NCBI GenBank assembly: GCA_044232905.1
Contig: JBIIKZ010000011.1
Span: 1-49,483, forward strand
Source of the DNA: CANHVK01 sp044232905
Lineage (GTDB): Bacteria; Bacteroidota; Bacteroidia; Flavobacteriales_D; Crocinitomicaceae
Direction: 5' to 3'
Length of the DNA stretch: 49,483 nt
The notes beneath the pieces are model-generated. The model did no database searches. It had not been told where the DNA came from and saw only the letters and a program-made list of their open reading frames with translations. Of the stretch, positions 42,304 to 49,483 are shown in pieces. Position numbers and translations under genes: made by a program. Numbering within the stretch: the first letter of the stretch is position 1; every line of letters starts with the position of its first letter.

Positions 42304-43647
42304 ATGAAATATACTTTTCTCTTATGCTTAATTACTTCCATTAGTTTTGCACAACAAAAACCAATCGTATTAGATAAAATTGTTGCTCAAATTGGAGAAA
42401 ATGTAATTTTAAAATCGGATATAGAATCGCAAAAATCGCAAGAAATTGATAGTAATCAAAACAAAAATGCAAATAAAGATTGTGCGATATTGGAAAAATT
42501 ACTAATGCAAAATCTATTTTTAAATCAAGCAGAGTTAGATAGTATTAAAATTTCAGACACGCAAGTAGATGGCGAGATGGAAAATCGCTTACGTGTAATT
42601 GAACAACAAATTGGTGGACGTCAAAAAATGGAAGAGTTTTATAACAAAACCGTTACACAAATCAAAAACGAATTTCGTCCGTTAATAAAAAACAGATTAA
42701 TGACCGAGGAAATGCAACGCCAAATTACTGGAGCGACAAACATTACACCTAAAGAAATTGAAGAATATTATAAAAATTTACCAACAGATAGTATTCCATA
42801 TATTAATGCAAAAATTAGTATCCAACAAATAGTTATTTTCCCAAAGATCACACAAGAAGATCGTCAAATTACCATTAGCAAACTTAAAGGAATTAGAGAA
42901 GATATAGTTAAAGGCAAAAGTTTTGAAACACAGGCACGAATTCACTCGCAAGACCCAGGAAGTGCATTGCAAGGCGGAGAAATGACAGCCTCAAGAGGAA
43001 TGATGGTACCACCGTTTGAAGCTGCAGTATTTGGTTTAAAACCAGGAGAAATTAGTAATGTGTTTGAAACAGATTATGGTTACCATATCGTTCAGTTACT
43101 AGACCGTAAAGGAGATGATTATACCTGTAGACACATTCTATTAGTACCTGAATTTAATCGGCAAAGTTTGACAGATGCAAGTTCAAAAATGGAAGAATGT
43201 TATGCGAAACTAAAACAAAATCAAATCACATGGGAGCTAGCTGTAATTCAATACTCTAACGATAACAATACAAGGCATAATAAGGGAATAATTACAAATC
43301 CTATTACCGGAGAACAAGGGTGGAGTATGGAAGACTTAAATCAAATTGACCAACAGATTTTTATTTTAACAAATGCATTAAACGCTGGTGATTTAACAAC
43401 TCCTAGTTTATATTTTGATTTTAACGAGAAAAAACAAGGAATACGAATTGTGCGTTTAATGAATCGAGTTGGTCCACATAAAGCGAATTTAGAGCAAGAT
43501 TACACTTTAATACAAAGAGCAACTGAAAACGATAAAAAAGAGAAAATACTTTCTAATTGGATAAAAAATAAAATTGGTAATGCCTATATTCGAATTGATA
43601 AAGAATATGAAAATTGCAATTTTAAATATTCTTGGAAAACAAATTAA
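42304..43647 (+). CDS. SurA-like periplasmic chaperone / peptidyl-prolyl isomerase
   Basis: A 447-residue exported protein. The signal peptide is MKYTFLLCLITSISFA. The N-terminal SurA-like domain has the characteristic LDKIVAQIGENVILKSDIE, then helices with MTEEMQRQITGATNITPKEI. The first parvulin domain spans about 175-280 (QGGEMTASRGMMVPPFEAAVFG ... DYGYHIVQLLDR). A second region from about 282 (YTCRHILLVPEF) begins like a rotamase but its core is shortened and its second half is unlike the canonical GYHI pattern, so it is probably not catalytic. The likely role is delivery of unfolded outer-membrane proteins to the BAM complex. Gene order guaB-foldase-foldase-moxR suggests one transcript. 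Confidence 0.9.
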   Translation: MKYTFLLCLITSISFAQQKPIVLDKIVAQIGENVILKSDIESQKSQEIDSNQNKNANKDCAILEKLLMQNLFLNQAELDSIKISDTQVDGEMENRLRVIEQQIGGRQKMEEFYNKTVTQIKNEFRPLIKNRLMTEEMQRQITGATNITPKEIEEYYKNLPTDSIPYINAKISIQQIVIFPKITQEDRQITISKLKGIREDIVKGKSFETQARIHSQDPGSALQGGEMTASRGMMVPPFEAAVFGLKPGEISNVFETDYGYHIVQLLDRKGDDYTCRHILLVPEFNRQSLTDASSKMEECYAKLKQNQITWELAVIQYSNDNNTRHNKGIITNPITGEQGWSMEDLNQIDQQIFILTNALNAGDLTTPSLYFDFNEKKQGIRIVRLMNRVGPHKANLEQDYTLIQRATENDKKEKILSNWIKNKIGNAYIRIDKEYENCNFKYSWKTN

Positions 43648-43655
43648 ATCAAATT

Positions 43656-44609
43656 ATGGGAGATGTTGAATTAGCAAAAACATTTGTAGAAGATTATCAT
43701 CGATTAAAAAATGAAATTCACAAAATCATTGTTGGACAAGATGATGTTGTAGACCAAGTACTAATATCCATTTTCTCTAGAAGTCATGCACTTTTAATTG
43801 GTGTTCCAGGATTAGCAAAAACCTTACTTGTAAATACAATCGCACAATCCCTTGGGTTGGATTTTAATCGAATTCAATTTACTCCAGACTTAATGCCTTC
43901 TGATATTATCGGTTCTGAAATATTAGATGAAAGTAAAACGTTTAAATTCATTAAAGGTCCTTTATTCAGCAATATCATTTTAGCGGATGAAATTAACCGA
44001 ACACCGCCAAAAACACAAGCAGCTTTACTAGAGGCTATGCAAGAAAAATCGGTTACAGCAGCAGGGATAACCCATAAATTACCAAATCCATTTTTTGTAC
44101 TTGCTACACAAAACCCTATTGAGCAGGAAGGTACCTATCCCCTACCTGAAGCACAACTAGATCGATTTATGTTTAATATTTGGGTTGATTATCCTTCTTA
44201 TCTAGAAGAACTTGCCATCGTGAGAGCTACAACAGAAGATAAAGAAGTAATCGTTAATCAGGTATTAAATGCGGAACAAATAATTTCGTATCAAAATTTA
44301 ATCCGAAAAGTTCCGGTTACAGATAATGTTTTAGAATATGCTGTTCAACTTGTTTCAAAAACAAGAAAAGATAACCAATACAGTACTTCTATTTCAAACG
44401 ATTATATAACTTGGGGAGCAGGACCACGTGCCTCACAATTTTTAATCATAGGAGCTAAATGTCATGCCTTATTGAACGGGAAACTTTCTCCAGATATTGA
44501 AGATGTAAAAGCTGTTGCAAAACCGATTTTACGCCATCGTTTAGTACGTAATTATCGTGCCGAAGCAGAAGGGTATACGATGGATAAAATCATAGAAGCA
44601 TTACTTTAA
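43656..44609 (+). CDS. MoxR-family AAA+ ATPase
   Basis: A 317-residue AAA+ ATPase. Walker A GVPGLAKT is at 49-56, Walker B IILADEINR at 106-114, with PPKTQAALLEAMQE and the sensor-1 segment LATQNPIEQEGTYPLPEAQLDRF. MoxR proteins act as chaperones for metal insertion or protein complex maturation, usually beside genes for VWA or DUF58 proteins, none of which follows here. A TTG 24 bases upstream in the same frame would extend it into the SurA-like gene; ATG 43656, 8 bases after that gene's stop, is preferred. Confidence 0.93.
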   Translation: MGDVELAKTFVEDYHRLKNEIHKIIVGQDDVVDQVLISIFSRSHALLIGVPGLAKTLLVNTIAQSLGLDFNRIQFTPDLMPSDIIGSEILDESKTFKFIKGPLFSNIILADEINRTPPKTQAALLEAMQEKSVTAAGITHKLPNPFFVLATQNPIEQEGTYPLPEAQLDRFMFNIWVDYPSYLEELAIVRATTEDKEVIVNQVLNAEQIISYQNLIRKVPVTDNVLEYAVQLVSKTRKDNQYSTSISNDYITWGAGPRASQFLIIGAKCHALLNGKLSPDIEDVKAVAKPILRHRLVRNYRAEAEGYTMDKIIEALL

Positions 44610-44675
44610 TTTCCAATTAACAACATTACTTTTATAAGTAAATCTTGTTTAAATAAATAAGAAGTATAATCGTAG

Positions 44676-44683
44676 TACTTTTG
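44676..44683 (+). promoter_or_regulatory. -7 promoter box of the SirB1-like gene
   Basis: TACTTTTG matches TAnnTTTG, with only 4 bases between it and the ATG at 44688. A leaderless transcript is implied. Confidence 0.5.
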
Positions 44684-44687
44684 TTTC

Positions 44688-45566
44688 ATGTTAAACAATG
44701 ATTCTATACAAGCATTAATTAATCTTCTCGATGATCCAGATGAAGATATTTTAGTGCATATTCAGTCTAAAATTCGGTCCTATGGAATAGCTATTATCCC
44801 ATATTTAGAAAGTGCATGGGAAAATAACGAAATGAGTACTTTACATCAAGCGCGAATTGAACAAATCCTCCATGAAATTCAATTTTCTACGATAAAAACA
44901 GCGTTAGAAGATTGGAAAAAATCAAAGGAATTCGATCTAATAGAAGCATGGACTATCATTAGCAAATGGCAATACCCTGGTATTATAGAAAAAGCACTTC
45001 GCGCAAAAATTGATGAAATTCGGCAAGATGTTTGGATGGAAATAAATGATAAGCAAACTGCATTTGAAAAAGTAAAAATTTTAAATAAAATATTTTACAC
45101 ACGATACCTATTTAAGGGGGATAATAAAAATTATCATTCACCTCTTAACTCTTTTATAAATACCGTCTTGGAAACAAAACACGGAAATCCTTTGAGTTTA
45201 AGCATACTATATAGTACTATTGCCCAAAGTCTAAAAATACCAATTTATGGAGTAAATCTCCCAAATCATTTCATCCTTGCCTATATGGATGAAAACCATG
45301 TAAATCAGTTAATTGGAAACAACACTAATTCCGGTGTGTTTTTTTATATAAATGCCTTTTCTGAAGGAAGTATTCTATATGAAAATGATATCCGTAAATT
45401 TTTAACGGATTTAAAACTTCCTGACGAAAAAGGATTTTTCGAACCATGTAGCCATACTACTATTATTCAACGCATTATAATTAATTTAATAAGTTCGTAT
45501 CAATCTCTAGGGAAATCGGATAAAGTGAATGAATTATTAGAATTAAAAGACATTATTACTGCATAA
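44688..45566 (+). CDS. SirB1/transglutaminase-like family protein
   Basis: A 292-residue cytoplasmic protein of the SirB1 (Transglut_core2) family. The N-terminal 100 residues are helical, resembling HEAT-like repeats (LLDDPDEDILVHIQSKI). The core carries KHGNPLSLSILYSTIAQSL near 163-181 and LPNHFILAYMD near 196-206. The position of the transglutaminase nucleophile is Ser in GNPLSLS rather than Cys, as in the SirB1 family generally, so a classical thiol transferase activity is unlikely. Unlike E. coli SirB1, the C-terminal TPR domain is nearly absent (only SLGKSDKVNELLELK). The function is not established. Confidence 0.8.
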   Translation: MLNNDSIQALINLLDDPDEDILVHIQSKIRSYGIAIIPYLESAWENNEMSTLHQARIEQILHEIQFSTIKTALEDWKKSKEFDLIEAWTIISKWQYPGIIEKALRAKIDEIRQDVWMEINDKQTAFEKVKILNKIFYTRYLFKGDNKNYHSPLNSFINTVLETKHGNPLSLSILYSTIAQSLKIPIYGVNLPNHFILAYMDENHVNQLIGNNTNSGVFFYINAFSEGSILYENDIRKFLTDLKLPDEKGFFEPCSHTTIIQRIIINLISSYQSLGKSDKVNELLELKDIITA

Positions 45567-45567
45567 A

Positions 45568-45595
45568 AAAGGTCGTACCAAATAGTACGACCTTT
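45568..45595. terminator. Terminator shared by purL and the SirB1-like gene
   Basis: A perfect 11-bp stem AAAGGTCGTAC / GTACGACCTTT with a 6-base loop. On the minus strand it is followed by TTTTTT minus the stem, making it the main terminator of purL (stop at 45615). On the plus strand it begins one base after the SirB1-like stop and has a shorter U-tract. Confidence 0.87.
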
Positions 45596-45614
45596 GAGTA
45601 ATTTTAAGAAACTA

Positions 45615-47852
45615 TTATTTTTCTAATTTCATCGCTAACGCATTATCGAAAATATCTTTTGCTTCGTGACAGAAACCATAATGTTCATCATCAACAACAA
45701 ATTTTCCTTTTGTTACATGACCAAGCAACGTGAAGTTAACACCACTTGTAAGCATAAACTCAATAAATTCTTCTTCTTGATCTTCAGACAAAGCTACTAC
45801 TGCTCTACCTTGAGATTCGCCAAATAAAAATGCATCTTCGCGTATTTCAGAGTCGGTTACAATATCAAACCCTAATCCTCTAGGAAAAGACATTTCTGCT
45901 AGCGTTACAAACAAACCGCCATCGGAACAATCATGCACTGCATTTACTAGAGCGTTATTGATTAATCCTTTAATCGATTGATGTAAAGCATATTCTTTCT
46001 CTAAATCAAAATGCGGAGCTGGTGAAGCTTGAATTTTATGATAAGAAGCCAAATATTCAGAAGAAGCGATATCTTCCACTGTATCTCCTAAAATAAAAAT
46101 TAAATCTCCTTTTTGTTTAAAATCAAGAGTCATTAATTTAGATTTATCGGCTAAAACACCAATCATACCAATTGTTGGTGTCGGGAATACAGGAACCTCA
46201 ACTCCACCAATTACAGATTGATTATAAAAAGAAACATTTCCACCAGTAACAGGGGTAGCAAATTTTAAACAAGCTTTAGACATACCTTTAATTGCACCAA
46301 CAAATTGCCAATAAGATTCTGGATTATACGGATTTCCAAAATTCAAACAATTGGTAATAGCACTAGGTTCTCCACCTGCACATGTAATATTTCTAGCTGC
46401 TTCAGAAACAGCAATCATCGTTCCAACTTCAGGGTCTGCATTTACATAGCGTGAGTTGCAATCTACTGTCATCGCCAATGCTTTGTTTGTCCCTTTAATA
46501 TTTACAACACCCGCATCTGAAGGTTGATTAGTCACCATGTTTTTAGTCCCAACCATCGAGTCATATTGCTCATATACCCATCTTTTAGATGCTATATTTG
46601 GATGTTGTAATAAAAACATTGCAACCTCTTTTAAATCTTCAGGTTGTTGAACGTTATTAATATTGAATTTTTTATATTCTTGGTAATAAGCAGGTTCAGA
46701 ATATTCGCGTTGGTTTTGCGGAGCTCCACCACCTAAAACTAATGATTCTGCTGGAACGTCTCCAACAATTTCACCATGCATGTGGTATCTCACGCGACCA
46801 GTATCTGTAACTACACCAATTTCTTCCGCATGTAAATCCCATTTGTCAAAAATTGATTTTACAACTGCTTCCTCCCCTTTTTTAACAACTACAAGCATTC
46901 TTTCTTGAGATTCAGATAATAAAATCTCGTATGGCAACATATTTTCTTGTCTAGTTGGAACTTTATCTAAATAAATTTCCATTCCTACACCACCACCAGC
47001 ACTCATTTCACAAGTTGAACAAGTGATTCCAGCAGCACCCATATCTTGCATTCCAACAATCGCATTTGTTTCCGCTAATTCCATGGTAGCTTCTAACAAC
47101 AATTTTTCTTGGAAAGGGTCGCCTACTTGAACGGAAGGTAAATCAGATGCAGAATCTTCTGTAATATCTTTTGATGCAAAAGCTGCACCTGCTATTCCGT
47201 CTTTCCCAGTTGCAGAACCAACAATATAAACAGGATTTCCTGGGCCTTTCGCCTTCGCTGAAATAACTTTTTTTGTATCAATTAATCCTGCAGAAAATGC
47301 ATTAACTAATGGATTTTGATTATAGGAACTATCAAAGAAAACTTCGCCTCCAACAATTGGAATACCAAAAGAATTTCCGTAATCACCAATCCCTTTTACA
47401 ACCCCTTTTACCAACCACTTTGTTCGTTCTGAATCAATATCTCCAAAACGTAAAGAATTTAATTGCGCAATAGGACGTGCTCCCATTGTAAAAATATCAC
47501 GATTTATACCTCCAACACCTGTAGCAGCACCTTGATAAGGTTCTAGTGCACTTGGATGGTTATGAGACTCAATTTTAAAAACACAACCAATTCCATCTCC
47601 TAAATCAACAAGTCCAGCATTTTCCTCACCTGCTTTCACTAACATATGTGGTCCATCTTTCGGCAATTGTTTCAACCAAAAAATAGAATTTTTATAGGAA
47701 CAGTGTTCCGACCACATTACAGAATACACACTAGTTTCTGTAAAATTTGGAGTTCGACCTAGAATTTTCTTAATCATTTCAAATTCGTCAGCGCGTAATC
47801 CTAGTTCAATCGCTTGCTCTACTGTTGCTTCTTGATGTAAAGTACTTTCCAT
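45615..47852 (-). CDS. purL: Phosphoribosylformylglycinamidine synthase subunit PurL
   Basis: A 745-residue small-type PurL, the FGAM synthetase subunit that works with PurS and PurQ, not the large fused form of gammaproteobacteria. The signature MWSEHCSYKNS (H50) and the two AIR-synthase-like halves are present: GAATGVGGINRDIFTMGARPIA, GGEVFFD, MQDMGAAGITCS for the first, and GNVSFYN, DCSDGGLF for the second. It catalyses ATP-dependent amidation of FGAR in purine synthesis. Its promoter box lies at 47872-47879. guaB, also in the window, is the other purine gene. Confidence 0.97.
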   Translation of the reverse strand: MESTLHQEATVEQAIELGLRADEFEMIKKILGRTPNFTETSVYSVMWSEHCSYKNSIFWLKQLPKDGPHMLVKAGEENAGLVDLGDGIGCVFKIESHNHPSALEPYQGAATGVGGINRDIFTMGARPIAQLNSLRFGDIDSERTKWLVKGVVKGIGDYGNSFGIPIVGGEVFFDSSYNQNPLVNAFSAGLIDTKKVISAKAKGPGNPVYIVGSATGKDGIAGAAFASKDITEDSASDLPSVQVGDPFQEKLLLEATMELAETNAIVGMQDMGAAGITCSTCEMSAGGGVGMEIYLDKVPTRQENMLPYEILLSESQERMLVVVKKGEEAVVKSIFDKWDLHAEEIGVVTDTGRVRYHMHGEIVGDVPAESLVLGGGAPQNQREYSEPAYYQEYKKFNINNVQQPEDLKEVAMFLLQHPNIASKRWVYEQYDSMVGTKNMVTNQPSDAGVVNIKGTNKALAMTVDCNSRYVNADPEVGTMIAVSEAARNITCAGGEPSAITNCLNFGNPYNPESYWQFVGAIKGMSKACLKFATPVTGGNVSFYNQSVIGGVEVPVFPTPTIGMIGVLADKSKLMTLDFKQKGDLIFILGDTVEDIASSEYLASYHKIQASPAPHFDLEKEYALHQSIKGLINNALVNAVHDCSDGGLFVTLAEMSFPRGLGFDIVTDSEIREDAFLFGESQGRAVVALSEDQEEEFIEFMLTSGVNFTLLGHVTKGKFVVDDEHYGFCHEAKDIFDNALAMKLEK

Positions 47853-47871
47853 GTTATGTTTTTAAGAGTAA

Positions 47872-47905
47872 CAAAAATACACATATAGTATTTTAATGCT
47901 ACCAA
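47872..47905 (-). promoter_or_regulatory. Promoter of purL (TTG-N23-TATTTTTG)
   Basis: On the minus strand TTG (47903-47905) lies 23 bases before TATTTTTG (47872-47879), which ends 19 bases before the purL ATG at 47852. The spacing is at the long end of the Bacteroidota range. No purine riboswitch-like fold was apparent in the short leader. Confidence 0.5.
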
Positions 47906-47962
47906 GATTTTATAAAAATATACACAGAGTTATTAAAAAATAGCGAAATGAAAAGTTCTTTC

Positions 47963-47970
47963 TAACTTTG
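47963..47970 (+). promoter_or_regulatory. -7 promoter box of the terminal membrane protein gene
   Basis: TAACTTTG matches TAnnTTTG. It includes the TTG at 47968 that opens the longest frame, so translation more likely starts at the GTG at 47986, 15 bases further on. Confidence 0.5.
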
Positions 47971-47985
47971 AAAAAAATAATAATT

Positions 47986-49401
47986 GTGGAATACTTCATC
48001 TTTCTTATTAGTATCATCTTTTTCTCTACCCTTATAATTAAAAACCAAGCTTTTAAAACAGATGATGTTTCACTAAAATTCATCCTATTATCTTTTCTTT
48101 TTAAACTAATTTCAGGAATTGCACTTTGGTATATTTACACCTATTATTATTCAGATACATCTGTAAATGATATTTATAAATACTTTATAGATGGTAAACA
48201 ATTAGCGGACATATTAAAAAAAAATCCGTCTGACTTCATAGCCATAATTCGAGGTAAAAACATTGAAAACCAACAAAATGTATTACTATATCAAGAAATG
48301 ATTTTTTGGGTAAAACCAAACTCCTACGGATTTTATAATGACAACCAAACAATTATCATACTATCCAGTTTTTTAAATTTAATATCAAATAACAATCTGC
48401 TTATTGCAATTTTATACATGAGTTGTATTTCATTTATAGCAACATTTACACTGTATAAAAAACTTTCCCCATATTTAGACTGGAAAAAATTATTTTATCT
48501 AATATTATTTCTTTCGCCTTCTATTGCATTATGGACAACAGGCTTACTTAAAGAAACAATCATTTTATGCTCACTGTCGATTGTTGTCTATTTTACCACG
48601 AAATTACTTGCTAAAATAAATACTTTAAACGTAGTTGGTTTTGTTGTGGGCCTACTATTATTATTGCTAGCAAAACCTTACCTTTTTGGTTTTATACTAC
48701 CTTCGGTTTTATGTTTTGGGATTATAAAACTATTTAAAATAACACGTATAAAACTAGTGTTTTTATCGGCTTATGCGTTTTTTATGTTATCTTTTATAAC
48801 ATGGAGCTATACACACAATCCCGTTATTTACAATTTCAAAAACAAAACAGAAATAGAAAAAAGAAATGAATACAAACGGGTCAACCATATTTCTTATGAA
48901 AAGAATGTGCTTGGTAATAATTACAATATTCTAGAAATGTTACGCTTCAAACAAGCTGATTATAAACATGAAGCAAGATTAGCAAAAGCAAAAAGTTTAA
49001 TCTCCACAAAGAAATTGGATGGACAATTATCCAATTTTTTCGCATGTCTGCCTTATGGGATAAGCAACGGATTTGCAAGACCACATTTATTAGAATTACA
49101 TGCTTCAAAACTAATTTTACCCGCATTAGAAAATTTTTTATGTATAATACTTGTTTTGCTTATGGTTCTTTTTCCAAGGAAATTAAATATGAAACAGCGA
49201 TTTCTTATATTTTACTTGAGTACTTTTATCGTCATTACTTTTATTTTTTTAGGATTATTAGTACCTGTATTAGGTAATTTAGTGCGATATAAAGCACCTT
49301 TATTACCTCTATTGTTTTTTTGTTTGTTAACCCTGATTGACAAATCGAAAGCTAACTTATTTTATAAAAAAACAATTCAACGTATTCAAACCCACTTTTA
49401 A
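47986..49401 (+). CDS. Polytopic membrane protein of unknown function
   Basis: A protein of about 471 residues (477 if started at TTG 47968) with roughly ten hydrophobic helices spread over the whole chain, for example FIFLISIIFFSTLII, LFYLILFLSPSIALW, VVGFVVGLLLLLLA and FLIFYLSTFIVITFIFLGLLVPVLGNLVRY. A loop of about 100 polar residues lies near 285-380. The layout, with SPSIALWTTGLLKE after a pair of helices, resembles polysaccharide polymerases or EpsG/mannosyltransferase-like proteins of Bacteroidota, but I see no decisive motif. No ATG is available near the N-terminus; GTG at 47986 fits the promoter position. The next gene starts 8 bases after the stop. Confidence 0.65.
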   Translation: MEYFIFLISIIFFSTLIIKNQAFKTDDVSLKFILLSFLFKLISGIALWYIYTYYYSDTSVNDIYKYFIDGKQLADILKKNPSDFIAIIRGKNIENQQNVLLYQEMIFWVKPNSYGFYNDNQTIIILSSFLNLISNNNLLIAILYMSCISFIATFTLYKKLSPYLDWKKLFYLILFLSPSIALWTTGLLKETIILCSLSIVVYFTTKLLAKINTLNVVGFVVGLLLLLLAKPYLFGFILPSVLCFGIIKLFKITRIKLVFLSAYAFFMLSFITWSYTHNPVIYNFKNKTEIEKRNEYKRVNHISYEKNVLGNNYNILEMLRFKQADYKHEARLAKAKSLISTKKLDGQLSNFFACLPYGISNGFARPHLLELHASKLILPALENFLCIILVLLMVLFPRKLNMKQRFLIFYLSTFIVITFIFLGLLVPVLGNLVRYKAPLLPLLFFCLLTLIDKSKANLFYKKTIQRIQTHF

Positions 49402-49409
49402 AAATAAAA

Positions 49410-49483
49410 ATGCATGCTATTTTAGAACTTTCCTGTGTCCTTTTCTATTATTCAATGCTTTTATTGATTCTAAAAAAATGGTC
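49410..49483 (+). CDS. N-terminal fragment of a gene cut by the window end (membrane-anchored protein)
   Basis: An open frame from ATG 49410 runs to the edge of the window. The 24 visible residues begin MHAILELSCVLFYYSMLLLI and form one hydrophobic helix followed by KKW. This looks like the N-terminal membrane helix that precedes a family 2 glycosyltransferase domain in many Bacteroidota proteins, but the diagnostic part is outside the window. The 8-base gap to the upstream gene suggests co-transcription. Confidence 0.5.
   Translation, partial: MHAILELSCVLFYYSMLLLILKKW

Noticed and set aside
44626..44641. TTACTT / AAGTAA stem after moxR as a terminator
   Set aside because: A 6-bp A-T-rich stem with a 4-base loop and no T-run is too weak to call in this base composition.
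1..49483. Defence system, prophage, integrative element, CRISPR array, tRNA or rRNA genes
   Set aside because: No Cas, restriction, integrase, transposase or phage structural motifs, no spaced direct repeats, and no cloverleaf or rRNA-like conserved stretch were seen. The WYL regulator alone is not evidence of a defence locus, and the AddA-like protein has housekeeping recombination architecture.

Overview
The window is about 49.5 kb of AT-rich chromosome from a member of the Bacteroidota, most likely of the order Flavobacteriales. The signs are: two secreted proteins ending in the type IX secretion / gliding-motility C-terminal domain (FIPN.FTPNG ... NRWG ... GWDG); repeated TAnnTTTG promoter boxes just upstream of genes; no Shine-Dalgarno-like leaders at most starts; a menaquinone branch (menA, menC); and an OmpA-family porin with a calcium-binding spacer. 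No rRNA, tRNA, CRISPR array, integrase or insertion sequence was seen. The gene content reads as core chromosome rather than a mobile island. Nearly all bases are coding, and no gap without a gene exceeds about 180 bases.

Layout. 1-2650 (minus): start of an enoyl-CoA hydratase gene cut by the window edge, a WYL-domain regulator, and a conserved protein with a nucleotidyltransferase-like motif. 2805-10720 (minus): a RecB/AddA-like helicase-nuclease and a giant 1577-residue type IX cargo protein. 10817-12810 (minus): menA then menC. 12940-20434 (plus): a tight seven-gene run of a nitronate monooxygenase-like enzyme, two M16 peptidases, a type IX cargo protein, a DUF3817 membrane protein, a ComB-like phosphatase and a zinc phospholipase C/S1-P1-like protein. 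20485-22753 (minus): an OmpA/TPR lipoprotein and folK. 22845-28020 (plus): sppA, murB, truA and a TPR protein. 28022-33624: ispE (minus), accA (plus), a coiled-coil membrane protein (minus), nadC (plus), then rsgA-dtd-mazG-like (minus, each overlapping the next by one base). 33721-38741: an OmpA porin (minus) divergent from a PglF/CapD-type sugar-nucleotide dehydratase and a MORN/YwqK-like secreted protein (plus), then a small secreted CarboxypepD_reg-like protein (minus). 38862-45566 (plus): guaB, two parvulin/SurA-type foldases, a MoxR ATPase and a SirB1-like protein. 45615-47852 (minus): purL. 47986-end (plus): a polytopic membrane protein and the start of another gene, possibly the edge of a surface-polysaccharide locus.

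Functionally the window mixes housekeeping (purines, folate, NAD, menaquinone, isoprenoids, fatty acids, peptidoglycan, tRNA modification and quality control, ribosome maturation) with envelope biology (type IX cargo, periplasmic foldases, lipoproteins, porin, polysaccharide). I found no clear defence system or other undescribed multi-gene system. The observations most worth following are the adenylyltransferase-like protein beside a WYL regulator, the peptidase/cargo/ComB/phospholipase operon, the very short or absent leaders implied by promoter positions, and a 15-bp tandem repeat between menA and menC.
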